A stretch of DNA of 64,000 bases from Haloechinothrix alba (GTDB lineage: Bacteria > Actinomycetota > Actinomycetes > Mycobacteriales > Pseudonocardiaceae). The notes under the pieces were generated by a model. The model saw nothing but the letters and a program-made list of their open reading frames with translations. It was not told the origin of the DNA and made no database searches. The stretch covers positions 124,001-188,000 of the forward strand of contig NZ_FZNW01000001.1 of the NCBI RefSeq assembly GCF_900188115.1. Reading direction: 5' to 3'. The first letter of the stretch is position 1. Each line of letters opens with the position of its first letter. Shown piece by piece: positions 45,940-53,325 of this stretch. Made by a program: the position numbers and the translations under genes.

Positions 45940-46389
45940 GTGGCAGCAACACTGAAGGAGATCCTGCTCGACGACAGCAAGCGTCCCGCAGTCGTCGCGG
46001 ACATGCGACAGGTTGTCGACGACGAGGTCGCCTCGAAGAGCGGGATGTCCGGAACAGCGATCAAGAGTGGCTACGGGCTCGTGAACAAGATCAAGCCGGA
46101 CATCATCGGCGAGGCCGTGGACAGCTTGCTCGATGACTTCACGGCGCGGCTGGAGCCCTTCTACGCCGAGTACCGCGAGAAGGGGGGCGGCTCGCTGGCC
46201 GAGTACTTCGACGGGCGTTCGGACGAGGTCGCCGATGCGCTGCTGGGCGTCACCGACGCTCGCGCCGAGGGCTCGCAGCGGGAGTCCATCAAGAAGGTCT
46301 ACGACAAGCTGCGGCCGCAAGGGAAGAAGAACGTGGAGGAGGCCCTCCCGCGCGTCGCCGAAGTGCTGACGAAGCACGGCGCTCAATAG
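45940..46389 (+). CDS. DUF6918-family protein
   Basis: Protein of 149 residues, mostly helical: AATLKEILLDDSKRPAVVAD, VVDDEVASKSGMSGTAIKSG, GEAVDSLLDDFTARLEPFYA. GTG 45940 was chosen because AAAGGA lies 10 nt upstream and the family begins here; the open frame before it is in the tail of the XRE gene. Function unknown. It is convergent with the CwsA-like gene across a hairpin. Confidence 0.85.
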   Translation: MAATLKEILLDDSKRPAVVADMRQVVDDEVASKSGMSGTAIKSGYGLVNKIKPDIIGEAVDSLLDDFTARLEPFYAEYREKGGGSLAEYFDGRSDEVADALLGVTDARAEGSQRESIKKVYDKLRPQGKKNVEEALPRVAEVLTKHGAQ

Positions 46390-46408
46390 AGGCGCCCGGC
46401 TGAACGTG

Positions 46409-46448
46409 AACGGGGCCGGGGACCCGCGTGCGGATCCCCGGCCCCGTT
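46409..46448. terminator. Convergent hairpin between DUF6918 and the cwsA-like gene
   Basis: Perfect 14-bp stem (46409-46422 with 46435-46448, AACGGGGCCGGGGA) and a 12-nt loop, 19 bp after one stop and 21 bp before the other. It can serve both strands. Confidence 0.85.
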
Positions 46449-46469
46449 GTCACCGTCCGGTGGTGCGGA

Positions 46470-47348
46470 TCAGCTCTTCTTGTTCGTGCTGGACTGCTGA
46501 TCCTGGTTGGCGCTGCGCGGCTGCGGCGTCTGGCCGGCCGAGCCACCTCCCGAGGAGGATGCGCTCGAGGTCGAGGATCCTGTGGATCCGCCAGAGCCGG
46601 TCGACTTGGCGTCGGTGCGCGCCTCGGTGGCCCGTGCCGATCCGTCGCTGGAGGCCGCCGATGTGGGCTGCGAAGAACCAGCCGCGGAAGCGGTACCGGC
46701 GTCCTCGGCCGACGACGTGGTTCCCTGCCCGTCGGCGCGCGGCGGGACCGGAGCGAGTGGCGGTTCCGGCTTGGGGCGCATCGCGTATGCGGTTCCTGCG
46801 GCGACAACGCCGAGGCCGACCACCCATGGCCAGCGGCGCTTCGAACCGCCCTTGGCCTGCGCCGCGACGGCCTTGGCTTCCTTCTTGGCGAGCTTGGCCT
46901 GCTTCTTGCTGTCCTTGAAGTCCTTCTTGGCTTGCTTCTTCGAGGTACCTGCCTTCTTGGCGGACTTGATCGCGGACTTCTTATCCTTGCGCGTTGGCTT
47001 TGCCGCGTCGGCCTTCATGGCCTCGGCTTCCTGCATTGCGGCTTCCTTTCGTGCCTTCTCCGCACTGCGTGCGAGGTCCTTGCGCATCCGCTCGGACTTG
47101 CGTTCGAGCTTCTTACGGGCACGCCGACTGGACTTCTTGACCTCGCCACGCGCCGATTCCGCTCCTTCAGCGACTGACTCAGCCACCTGTGCAGGGCTCA
47201 TACCGTGCTCGGCAAGCTTCCGCTCAGCGACGACGGCCGCGTTGGACGTCACTTCTGCGCCGGCCTTGCTGGCTTCGGAGGCCCGCTTGCGGACCGTGTC
47301 GAATCCGCTCTTGACCGACTCACCCATCGAATCTGGGCCCCGAGTCAT
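46470..47348 (-). CDS. cwsA: CwsA-like Lys/Ala-rich membrane protein
   Basis: Protein of 292 residues. The N-terminal half is a Lys/Arg/Ala/Glu-rich coiled coil (RRARKKLERKSERMRKDLAR, SAIKSAKKAGTSKKQAKKDF). One membrane helix follows near residue 175 (WPWVVGLGVVAAGTAYAM). A long Ser/Gly/Thr outer tail ends the protein. Position next to ppiA and near crgA matches CwsA (Rv0008c), a partner of CrgA and Wag31 at the septum. It is about twice as long as the mycobacterial protein, so the name rests on synteny and topology. ATG 47348 was chosen on ribosome-site spacing. Confidence 0.6.
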   Translation of the reverse strand: MTRGPDSMGESVKSGFDTVRKRASEASKAGAEVTSNAAVVAERKLAEHGMSPAQVAESVAEGAESARGEVKKSSRRARKKLERKSERMRKDLARSAEKARKEAAMQEAEAMKADAAKPTRKDKKSAIKSAKKAGTSKKQAKKDFKDSKKQAKLAKKEAKAVAAQAKGGSKRRWPWVVGLGVVAAGTAYAMRPKPEPPLAPVPPRADGQGTTSSAEDAGTASAAGSSQPTSAASSDGSARATEARTDAKSTGSGGSTGSSTSSASSSGGGSAGQTPQPRSANQDQQSSTNKKS

Positions 47349-47518
47349 GGTCTTCACCTCGTCAATCGAATTACAGTGGTGTCATTCGTCACCATACTGC
47401 CCCGTTCGTACGTACATCGCCCGCCAGGGGTTGCACGTCGGGTCGGCGGCGAAACGTGCCGGGCGTGCCGTCGGTAGCCCGACTATGAGGCCACAATACA
47501 AGGTGGCACGATGTTCGG

Positions 47519-48067
47519 GTGACTGAAAGCAATGAATCCCCCGTCGGATCGTCCCTTCAGGCGACACTGCACACCAGCCAAGGCGACATTCGGCTGTGGT
47601 TGTTCAGTGATCACGCCCCGAAGACGGTCGCGAACTTCGTGGAACTGGCCGAGGGCACCAAGGAGTACACACAGCCCAATGCCAGGGGCGAGATGACCGG
47701 GCCGTTCTATGACGGCAGCGTCTTCCACCGGGTCATCGACGGCTTCATGATCCAGGGCGGTGACCCCACCGGCACCGGTCGTGGCGGCCCCGGCTACAAG
47801 TTCGGCGACGAGTTCCACCCGGAGCTGCAGTTCAACCGTCCGTACCTGCTCGCCATGGCCAACGCCGGTCCGAACAGCAACGGCTCGCAGTTCTTCATCA
47901 CGGTCGGCCCCGCGACGCACCTGAACTTCAAGCACTCCATCTTCGGCGAGGTCGCCGACGAGGAGTCGCGCCGGGTCGTCGACTCGATCGCCACCAGCCC
48001 CACCGGTCCCGCCGACCGGCCGCTGGAGGACATCGTGATCGAGCGGGTGTCGATCGAGCGCGAGTGA
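47519..48067 (+). CDS. ppiA: Peptidyl-prolyl cis-trans isomerase, cyclophilin type
   Basis: Protein of 182 residues with no signal peptide, so cytoplasmic. The catalytic signature is [20 protein letters not shown] and then FGDEFHPEL. The ligand pocket is [20 protein letters not shown]. It speeds proline isomerisation during folding. GTG start. Its place beside the cwsA-like and crgA genes matches ppiA of mycobacteria. Confidence 0.95.
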   Translation: MTESNESPVGSSLQATLHTSQGDIRLWLFSDHAPKTVANFVELAEGTKEYTQPNARGEMTGPFYDGSVFHRVIDGFMIQGGDPTGTGRGGPGYKFGDEFHPELQFNRPYLLAMANAGPNSNGSQFFITVGPATHLNFKHSIFGEVADEESRRVVDSIATSPTGPADRPLEDIVIERVSIERE

Positions 48068-48104
48068 GCGCGAGGCCCGCGATGGCGACGAGGGTGGCTG
48101 CGTC

Positions 48105-49022
48105 GTGAGCGAACCCCCACAGCACTCCGATCAGGCGGACGCGCGCGCACCGCGAACGTGCTGGTGGCATCCGGACCGGCGGACCGGCTTGCGCTGCGCG
48201 CGGTGTGAGCGGCCCGCCTGCCCGGACTGCCTGCGCGAGGCCACGGTCGGCTACCAGTGCGTCGACTGCGTCGCCGCCGCGCGCAAGCAGCACCAGGCCC
48301 AGCGCGCGCGGTACCGCAAGTCCGGCTTCGGCTACCGCACCATCGCGGGCGCGCGCGTGCCGAGCCGGCCGCTGGTGACCTATACGCTGATCGCGCTCAA
48401 CGTGGTCGTCTTCGTTATCACCGCAGCGCAGGCACAGGATGTGATGCGCAACTTCCAGTCCGAGGTGATGAACCTCGGCGTGCTGGTCCCGTTGGTCGCC
48501 GCCACGGGCGAGTGGTGGCGCGTGATCACGTCCGGGTTCCTGCACATCGGTCTGTTGCATCTCGCGGTGAACATGTTCGCCCTGTGGATACTGGGCAAGG
48601 AACTGGAGCGCGTGCTCGGCACCGCCCGATACCTCGTGCTGTACCTGCTGTCCCTGCTCGGGGGCAGCGTGGCGGTCTTCGCGTTCTCCAGCCCGAACAC
48701 CCCCGTTGCCGGGGCGTCCGGGGCGGTGTACGGCGTCCTCGGCGGCATCCTCATCGCGGTGCTGCGGCTGCGGCTCAACCTCACGCCGATCATCGCCATC
48801 ATCGTGCTCAACCTGGCGATCAGTATCGGCGTCAAGCAGATCTCGCTGTTCGGCCACCTCGGTGGGCTGGTGGTCGGCGTCCTGGTGTGCGCTGCGATGG
48901 TCTACGCCCCGTCCCGGCACCGTACCGGGTGGCAGGCAGGCGCGGTGGCGATCATCCTTGCCGCGCTCATCGGGGCATACGCGATCCGGTACGCGCAGCT
49001 GAGCGCGCTCGTCTGGTACTGA
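48105..49022 (+). CDS. Rhomboid-family intramembrane serine protease
   Basis: Membrane protein of 305 residues. The N-terminus carries a B-box-like zinc site (CWWHPDRRTGLRCARCERPA, then CPDCLREATVGYQCVDC). The six-helix rhomboid core follows with oxyanion Asn in HLAVNMFALW, catalytic Ser in AGASGAVYGVLGG and catalytic His in LFGHLGGLVVGV. It cleaves membrane protein substrates within the bilayer. GTG start, 38 bp after ppiA on the same strand. Confidence 0.93.
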   Translation: MSEPPQHSDQADARAPRTCWWHPDRRTGLRCARCERPACPDCLREATVGYQCVDCVAAARKQHQAQRARYRKSGFGYRTIAGARVPSRPLVTYTLIALNVVVFVITAAQAQDVMRNFQSEVMNLGVLVPLVAATGEWWRVITSGFLHIGLLHLAVNMFALWILGKELERVLGTARYLVLYLLSLLGGSVAVFAFSSPNTPVAGASGAVYGVLGGILIAVLRLRLNLTPIIAIIVLNLAISIGVKQISLFGHLGGLVVGVLVCAAMVYAPSRHRTGWQAGAVAIILAALIGAYAIRYAQLSALVWY

Positions 49023-49030
49023 TCGGCGGG

Positions 49031-49101
49031 GGCTTTGGCGTGCTGAATGACGCTTTCACTCCGTCTCGTGTACTGAAAGCGTCATTCAGCACGCCAAAGC
49101 C
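49031..49101. terminator. Perfect 28-bp palindrome at the rhomboid/PH-gene junction
   Basis: Arms 49031-49058 and 49074-49101 are exact reverse complements (28 nt, beginning GGCTTTGGCGTGCTGAATGA) around a 15-nt loop. It starts 9 bp after the rhomboid stop. The right arm contains the last codons and stop of the convergent PH-domain gene. It can terminate both transcripts. Confidence 0.85.
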
Positions 49102-49585
49102 GTTCCAGGACGTCGTTCGGGTCGGCGCCCAGTTCCAGCTCGCCGAGGACCACGAACTCGGGTTCGGCACCCGGCTGCTCGTCCGCGATGTCGAGCTCGA
49201 GGGTGTCCACATTCCTTCCCAACCGGCGGGTAGTGACCACCCGGTACTGCACGCGGCGCCACGGAGCCTGTAGTCGGCCGCTGAGTGTGCGCACGGTGAT
49301 ACCGGAGGCATCGGTGGTCAGACGGGGGCGCACGAGCGCGCAGTGCACGGTGGTCGCGGCGAAGAACACCGTGACCACACCGAGTAGGAGGGCACCGGCG
49401 GGGTCCCCTGTCGTGCCGAACCAAGCCGCGCCGCCGGCGGCTGCCAGCGCTACTACGCCACACAGAGTAACGAGCCCGGGCTTGGGGCCCCAGTGGATCG
49501 GTAAGTTGTCCACACGATGAGGCGATTCGGCGGAGTTATCCACAGGATTATCCACACTGGGGAGGATTACATGGCTGTCATTCAC
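49082..49585 (-). CDS. PH-domain membrane protein beside crgA
   Basis: Protein of 167 residues. Two membrane helices (LVTLCGVVALAAAGGAAWFG and GALLLGVVTVFFAATTVHCA) are followed by a bacterial PH-like domain (RLTTDASGITVRTLSGRLQA, PWRRVQYRVVT). Position equals Rv0010c. GTG 49585 overlaps the crgA stop by 8 nt, so they are translationally linked. The first 28 codons include three DnaA boxes, which encode the repeated VDN residues (SVDNPVDN, RVDN). The last five codons lie in the 28-bp palindrome. Confidence 0.82.
   Translation of the reverse strand: MNDSHVILPSVDNPVDNSAESPHRVDNLPIHWGPKPGLVTLCGVVALAAAGGAAWFGTTGDPAGALLLGVVTVFFAATTVHCALVRPRLTTDASGITVRTLSGRLQAPWRRVQYRVVTTRRLGRNVDTLELDIADEQPGAEPEFVVLGELELGADPNDVLERLWRAE
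49506..49556. promoter_or_regulatory. Cluster of three perfect DnaA boxes
   Basis: TTGTCCACA at 49506-49514, TTATCCACA at 49536-49544 and TTATCCACA at 49548-49556, all in the same orientation, within 51 bp. This is denser than any part of oriC in this window. It lies about 32 kb from oriC, in the 5' part of the PH-domain gene and just after crgA. Confidence 0.85.
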
Positions 49586-49847
49586 GCCAGCGCATGGTCA
49601 TCAGCAGCCCGGTGATCATCAGAGCGAAGCCGATGGCGAAGTTCCAGTTGCCGAGGTCGGCCATGAACGGGATCTCGGTACCGGCCAGGTAGTTCACGAC
49701 CAACCAGATCAGTCCGAGCAGCATCAGCCCGAACATCACGGCCTTGTACACCGGATGGGTCGGTCCCTGCGCGTAAGCCGTGGCCGACGACCGCCGGTCG
49801 GCGGGAGGCGTGTACGCGGTCTTCTTGCGTACCTTGGACTTGGGCAT
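49578..49847 (-). CDS. crgA: Cell division protein CrgA
   Basis: Protein of 89 residues. The conserved start MPKSKVRKKTAYTPPADRRS is followed by two membrane helices (VMFGLMLLGLIWLVVNYLAG, then WNFAIGFALMITGLLMTMRW). CrgA coordinates septum assembly in actinobacteria, contacting FtsZ, FtsI and CwsA. ATG start. Confidence 0.96.
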   Translation of the reverse strand: MPKSKVRKKTAYTPPADRRSSATAYAQGPTHPVYKAVMFGLMLLGLIWLVVNYLAGTEIPFMADLGNWNFAIGFALMITGLLMTMRWRE

Positions 49848-50187
49848 AGCGCTCCTCGTGGTCCTGCTCGTTCACCGGTCGGGCCGCTCACCGCGCTCGG
49901 GTCACCGGTCGCTGCCGGTCACCCGGGTTCGCCGGTCGCCCACCACCCGTACTCGGTCGGCGCAGTCAGCTGTCTCGATCGTTCGCGGTTACCCGTGTAC
50001 CCACCGTAGGAGGGCACATCTCCACGTTAACGCAATGGTGGATGCACAGGCAGTGGGGTGAGGGCGGCCAACTACTATGTACGCCCAGCAGGCGGCGGCT
50101 CCGCTCGGCGGCCGTTGCCTGTGGACGAATTCGCGGTGACAGGCGCGATGCCCAGGGTCACCGGGCCGCGGGTGAGAGGAGTCTGGC
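49848..50187. promoter_or_regulatory. Divergent crgA/sortase upstream region
   Basis: 340 bp without a supported gene. It contains several near-repeats of TCACCGGTCG (49873-49935, e.g. CACCGGTCGGGCCG, CACCGGTCGCTGCCGG, CGCCGGTCGCCC). An AT-richer patch CCACGTTAACGCAATGG follows near 50022, a likely promoter zone. Mycobacteria carry a DUF881 gene at this place; none is present here. Confidence 0.5.
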
Positions 50188-51069
50188 GTGTCCCAGCGCC
50201 CAGAACGGGGCAACGGCGTTCGGCGAACGGCCGGGCACCGCGCCGGGTACCTCGTGATCCGGACGGCAGGGGAGCTGCTGATCACCGCGGGTGTCGTGTT
50301 GCTGCTGTTCGTGTTCTACACGCTGTACGTCACCAACTGGACCTCGGCGCAGCTGCAACGCGAGTCCGAGGAGCGGCTCGAGCGGGCATGGGACGAGCAG
50401 GACGGGATGGATGCCCCGGCCGACGCGGGCACCGACAGCACCGATGCGGGCACCGACAGCGCGTTCGCGCGGATCCGGATCCCGGCGTTCGGTCCCGACT
50501 ACCGGTACACGGTTCAGTCCGGTGTCGATGCGGATCATCTGGAGATCGGCCCCGGTCACTACCCGCAGAGCGCGATGCCCGGCGAGCCGGGCAACTTCGG
50601 GGTCGCGGGCCACCGGATCGGCCGAGGGGCGCCGTTCACCGATCTCGACGAGCTGGGCTCCTGCGATGCGCTGGTGGTGGAGACGGCCACGAACTTCTTC
50701 GTCTACCGCGTGCTGCCGTTCGACGAGGAGATCGACGGCTGGGAGGCGATCCGCCAGCGGCGGCCGGAATGCGCCAATGTGTCGACGCTGCGCGACACGG
50801 GGGACGGCCCTGGCGAGCCGTACGGGGACACGGTGGGTCGGCGCATCGTGACCCCGGACCGCTCCGATGCCGTGGCGCCCGTCCCCTACCGGGAGGTGGA
50901 TGTGCTGCCCAGGCTGGAGCAGGCCGCGCTCATCACCCTGACCACGTGCCATCCCCAGTACTCCGACCGGGAGCGGCTCATCGTGCACGGCGTGTTGACC
51001 CAGCAGGTTCCGAAGAGTCAGGTGCAGGACGACTACGGGCAGTTGCTCGAACAGCTCGGGGAGGTGTGA
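50188..51069 (+). CDS. Class E sortase
   Basis: Membrane-anchored transpeptidase of 293 residues. An N-terminal helix (AGELLITAGVVLLLFVFYTL) precedes an extracellular sortase barrel. Catalytic His is in GNFGVAGHRIG, catalytic Cys in ITLTTCHPQYSDRERL, and the Arg is in the same segment. Class E sortases join LAXTG-type surface proteins to the wall. A short repeat DAGTDSTDAGTDSA lies in the linker. GTG start with GAGAGGAG upstream. Its stop overlaps the next start. Confidence 0.92.
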   Translation: MSQRPERGNGVRRTAGHRAGYLVIRTAGELLITAGVVLLLFVFYTLYVTNWTSAQLQRESEERLERAWDEQDGMDAPADAGTDSTDAGTDSAFARIRIPAFGPDYRYTVQSGVDADHLEIGPGHYPQSAMPGEPGNFGVAGHRIGRGAPFTDLDELGSCDALVVETATNFFVYRVLPFDEEIDGWEAIRQRRPECANVSTLRDTGDGPGEPYGDTVGRRIVTPDRSDAVAPVPYREVDVLPRLEQAALITLTTCHPQYSDRERLIVHGVLTQQVPKSQVQDDYGQLLEQLGEV

Positions 51070-51221
51070 TGTACGCGTGGCTGTGGCGGCACCTGCCGGG
51101 TCCGCGTCCGGTGCGCGCGTTGATCGCCCTGGTACTGATCGTTGGCGTGATCGCGCTGTTGATGCTGGTGGTGTTTCCCTGGGCAGAGCCCCTGCTGCCG
51201 TTCAACAACGTCTCCGTGTGA
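51069..51221 (+). CDS. Small one-helix membrane protein after the sortase
   Basis: Protein of 50 residues. The start MYAWLWRHLPGPRPVRALIA leads into a hydrophobic helix (LVLIVGVIALLMLVVFPWAE) and a short tail. ATG overlaps the sortase stop (TGATG), so it is translationally coupled and conserved in position after class E sortases of this group. Probable partner or accessory protein; function unknown. Confidence 0.8.
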   Translation: MYAWLWRHLPGPRPVRALIALVLIVGVIALLMLVVFPWAEPLLPFNNVSV

Positions 51222-51223
51222 CG

Positions 51224-51265
51224 CATGCGCACGCCGCCGCGTCCCTGATCGGCGGCGTGCGCATG
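51224..51265. terminator. Convergent hairpin after the sortase unit
   Basis: Perfect 16-bp stem (51224-51239 with 51250-51265, CATGCGCACGCCGCCG) and a 10-nt loop. It begins 3 bp after the small gene and precedes the convergent dehydrogenase gene. Confidence 0.85.
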
Positions 51266-51296
51266 GCAGTGGCCGGCTGTGGCGTGCTGATCGTGG

Positions 51297-52502
51297 CTAC
51301 CGATGCGGGCCGGGCGGATGGGCGGGCTGCCCGTCAAGCACGCTGAACGAGATCCCGGCATCCCGCAGGCGTGCGATGAGGGGCTCGGCCATGGCGGTGG
51401 CCGTGGTCACCTGGCCCGCCGTCTCCGGCAGGTCGTCGAAAGCCAGGCACAGTGCGGACTCCGCCAGCATCTTCGACGTCTCGCCGTAGCCCGGATCGCC
51501 CCCGGATACCTCCGTCACGACCTCCCGGTCGCCAGCGACGCCGTGGAATCGCACGGTGAACCAGCTCTGGGCGCGCTGGCGCTCGCTGGGCCCCTCGCCC
51601 GGCTTGCGCAACGCCGCGAGACGGGTGCGCACCGGTGGGATCTGGGCGAGCGCGGCCAGCGCGCCGACTCCCAGCACACCACCCACCGCGACCGGGAGCC
51701 GCTTGACGGCGGCGTAGTGGCTGTAGCGGAAGTCCGGTCCGTACCGTTCGACGGCCCGCGCCGAGCGCGCAACCACAAGCGGGTCGATGGTGGGCATGGG
51801 CAGTACCCAGGACCGGGCGATCCGGTGGTGGCGCGGCTTGCCGGGTACCGACCGGGCGACGCGGTCTCCGGGCCGGCCCTCCCGGTCACGGCGCTGGCGC
51901 GACACCGCGTTCATCTGCCTGGCACGGGACATGGCCTCCAGCGCCGAGGCGAACGTGCCGCCCGAGAAGTTCCCGCTGCCCCGGAGGAAGCCCTCCATCC
52001 GGATCGGCCGGTCGCCGGGCAGCTGGGACACCGTGTAATACGCGCCGAGGTCGTGCGGAACGGAGTCGAAACCGCAGGCGTGTACCAGGCGCGCGCCGGT
52101 GGACACGGCCTGGTCGTGGTACGCGAGGTACATCCGGTCGACGAACTCCGGCTCCCCGGTCAGATCGACGTAGTCGGTCCCCGTCTCGGCGCACGCGGCG
52201 ACCAGTGGTTCGCCGTAGCGCAGGTACGGGCCGACCGTGGTGATGACGACCTCGGTGCTCCTGGCGAGCTCGCGCAACGAGTCCGGGTCGCCGATGTCGG
52301 CGTGAAGCAACGGAAGTCGCGCGCAGGACGGGTCGATCTCGGCCAGGCGTGCCCGCACGGCCTCCAGCTTGCCTCGGTCTCGCCCGGCCAGCGCCCACCG
52401 GCAGTCGGCGGGCGCGTTGGCGGCGAGGTACTCGGCTGTGAGCCCGCCGGTGAAGCCGGTGGCGCCGACGACGACGAGATCGTAGGTGCGGTCGTGGGCC
52501 AT
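51297..52502 (-). CDS. Saccharopine dehydrogenase-like / trans-acting enoyl reductase family protein
   Basis: Protein of 401 residues with an N-terminal NAD(P)-binding fold (YDLVVVGATGFTGGLTAEYL). GPYLRYGEPLVAACAETGTD and YVDLTGEPEFVDRMYLAYHD are the family hallmarks, then HACGFDSVPHDLGAY. The group includes mycobacterial enoyl reductases acting in complex lipid synthesis and many proteins of unknown substrate. ATG 52502 (MAHDRTYDL) was chosen over a start 10 codons earlier. It is divergent from pabA/trpG across 73 bp. Confidence 0.87.
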   Translation of the reverse strand: MAHDRTYDLVVVGATGFTGGLTAEYLAANAPADCRWALAGRDRGKLEAVRARLAEIDPSCARLPLLHADIGDPDSLRELARSTEVVITTVGPYLRYGEPLVAACAETGTDYVDLTGEPEFVDRMYLAYHDQAVSTGARLVHACGFDSVPHDLGAYYTVSQLPGDRPIRMEGFLRGSGNFSGGTFASALEAMSRARQMNAVSRQRRDREGRPGDRVARSVPGKPRHHRIARSWVLPMPTIDPLVVARSARAVERYGPDFRYSHYAAVKRLPVAVGGVLGVGALAALAQIPPVRTRLAALRKPGEGPSERQRAQSWFTVRFHGVAGDREVVTEVSGGDPGYGETSKMLAESALCLAFDDLPETAGQVTTATAMAEPLIARLRDAGISFSVLDGQPAHPPGPHR

Positions 52503-52575
52503 TCGGAACGCTCCTTCATTGATACGACGCACGAGCAGTACGCGCCAGCAGCGTACTCGCGGTTACGCTGGAGGT

Positions 52576-53217
52576 ATGCGCGTGCTGGTGGTCGACAACT
52601 ACGACAGTTTCGTCTATAACCTTGTCCAGTATCTTGCCCAACTCGGCGCCGACTGTGTCGTGCAGCGTAACGACGTGGTCGAGATGGACCACCTGGGCAG
52701 CTATGACGGGGTACTCGTGTCTCCCGGGCCGGGGACTCCCGAACGAGCGGGGCAGAGCATGGCCGTGGTTCGGGAGTGTGCCAGGCGCGAGATCCCCGTG
52801 CTCGGTGTCTGTCTCGGTCATCAGGCGATGGCCGCGGTGTGGGGCGCCACCGTGGACCGCGCGTCCGAGCTGCTGCACGGCAAGACGAGCGAGGTGCACC
52901 ACGACGGTGTCGGCGTGCTTGCGGGCCTGCCGTCGCCGTTCACCGCGACCCGGTACCACTCGTTGACCGTGCTCGCCGACACCGTCCCCGAGGAGTTCGA
53001 GGTCACCGCACGGACCTCGTCGGGCATCGTGATGGGGGCCCGCCACAGGGAGCTGCCGCTGGAAGGTGTGCAGTTCCATCCGGAGTCGGTGCTGACCCAG
53101 TACGGGCACCGCATGCTGGCCAACTGGATGTCCGGCACCGGCCACCCGGTGGAGGCCTCGCTGGTGAACGGCCTGGAGGAGTCCACCCACGCCCTGCAGC
53201 GAGCCGCCGCAGTCTGA
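52576..53217 (+). CDS. pabA: Glutamine amidotransferase of anthranilate/aminodeoxychorismate synthase (component II)
   Basis: Class I amidotransferase of 213 residues. It starts MRVLVVDNYDSFVYNLVQYL. Catalytic Cys is in VLGVCLGHQAMA near residue 80; His and Glu are in LEGVQFHPESVLTQYGH. It supplies ammonia to a chorismate-using partner for folate (PabB) or tryptophan (TrpE); no partner is adjacent, so the pathway is open. It equals the trpG gene before pknB in M. tuberculosis. ATG 52576 has GGAGG only about 1-2 nt upstream, unusually tight. Confidence 0.92.
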   Translation: MRVLVVDNYDSFVYNLVQYLAQLGADCVVQRNDVVEMDHLGSYDGVLVSPGPGTPERAGQSMAVVRECARREIPVLGVCLGHQAMAAVWGATVDRASELLHGKTSEVHHDGVGVLAGLPSPFTATRYHSLTVLADTVPEEFEVTARTSSGIVMGARHRELPLEGVQFHPESVLTQYGHRMLANWMSGTGHPVEASLVNGLEESTHALQRAAAV

Positions 53218-53242
53218 GCGCGGGTAGGAGCCCCACAGGTTG

Positions 53243-53295
53243 GAGCCCAATGTGACATCCGGCTCCATCTAGGGAACCAAGGTCACCTTGGGCTC
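53243..53295. terminator. 53-bp hairpin element, family copy B
   Basis: Outer arms GAGCCCAATGTGAC and GTCACCTTGGGCTC pair with one mismatch. The inner part CCGGCTCC/GGAACC also pairs. It sits at the pabA/pknB convergent junction. It has the same length and layout as the element at 63103-63155, with a compensatory C/G swap in the stem. Confidence 0.8.
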
Positions 53296-53325
53296 CGTAC
53301 CCGTCGGCAGGGACCGGCAGAGCGG

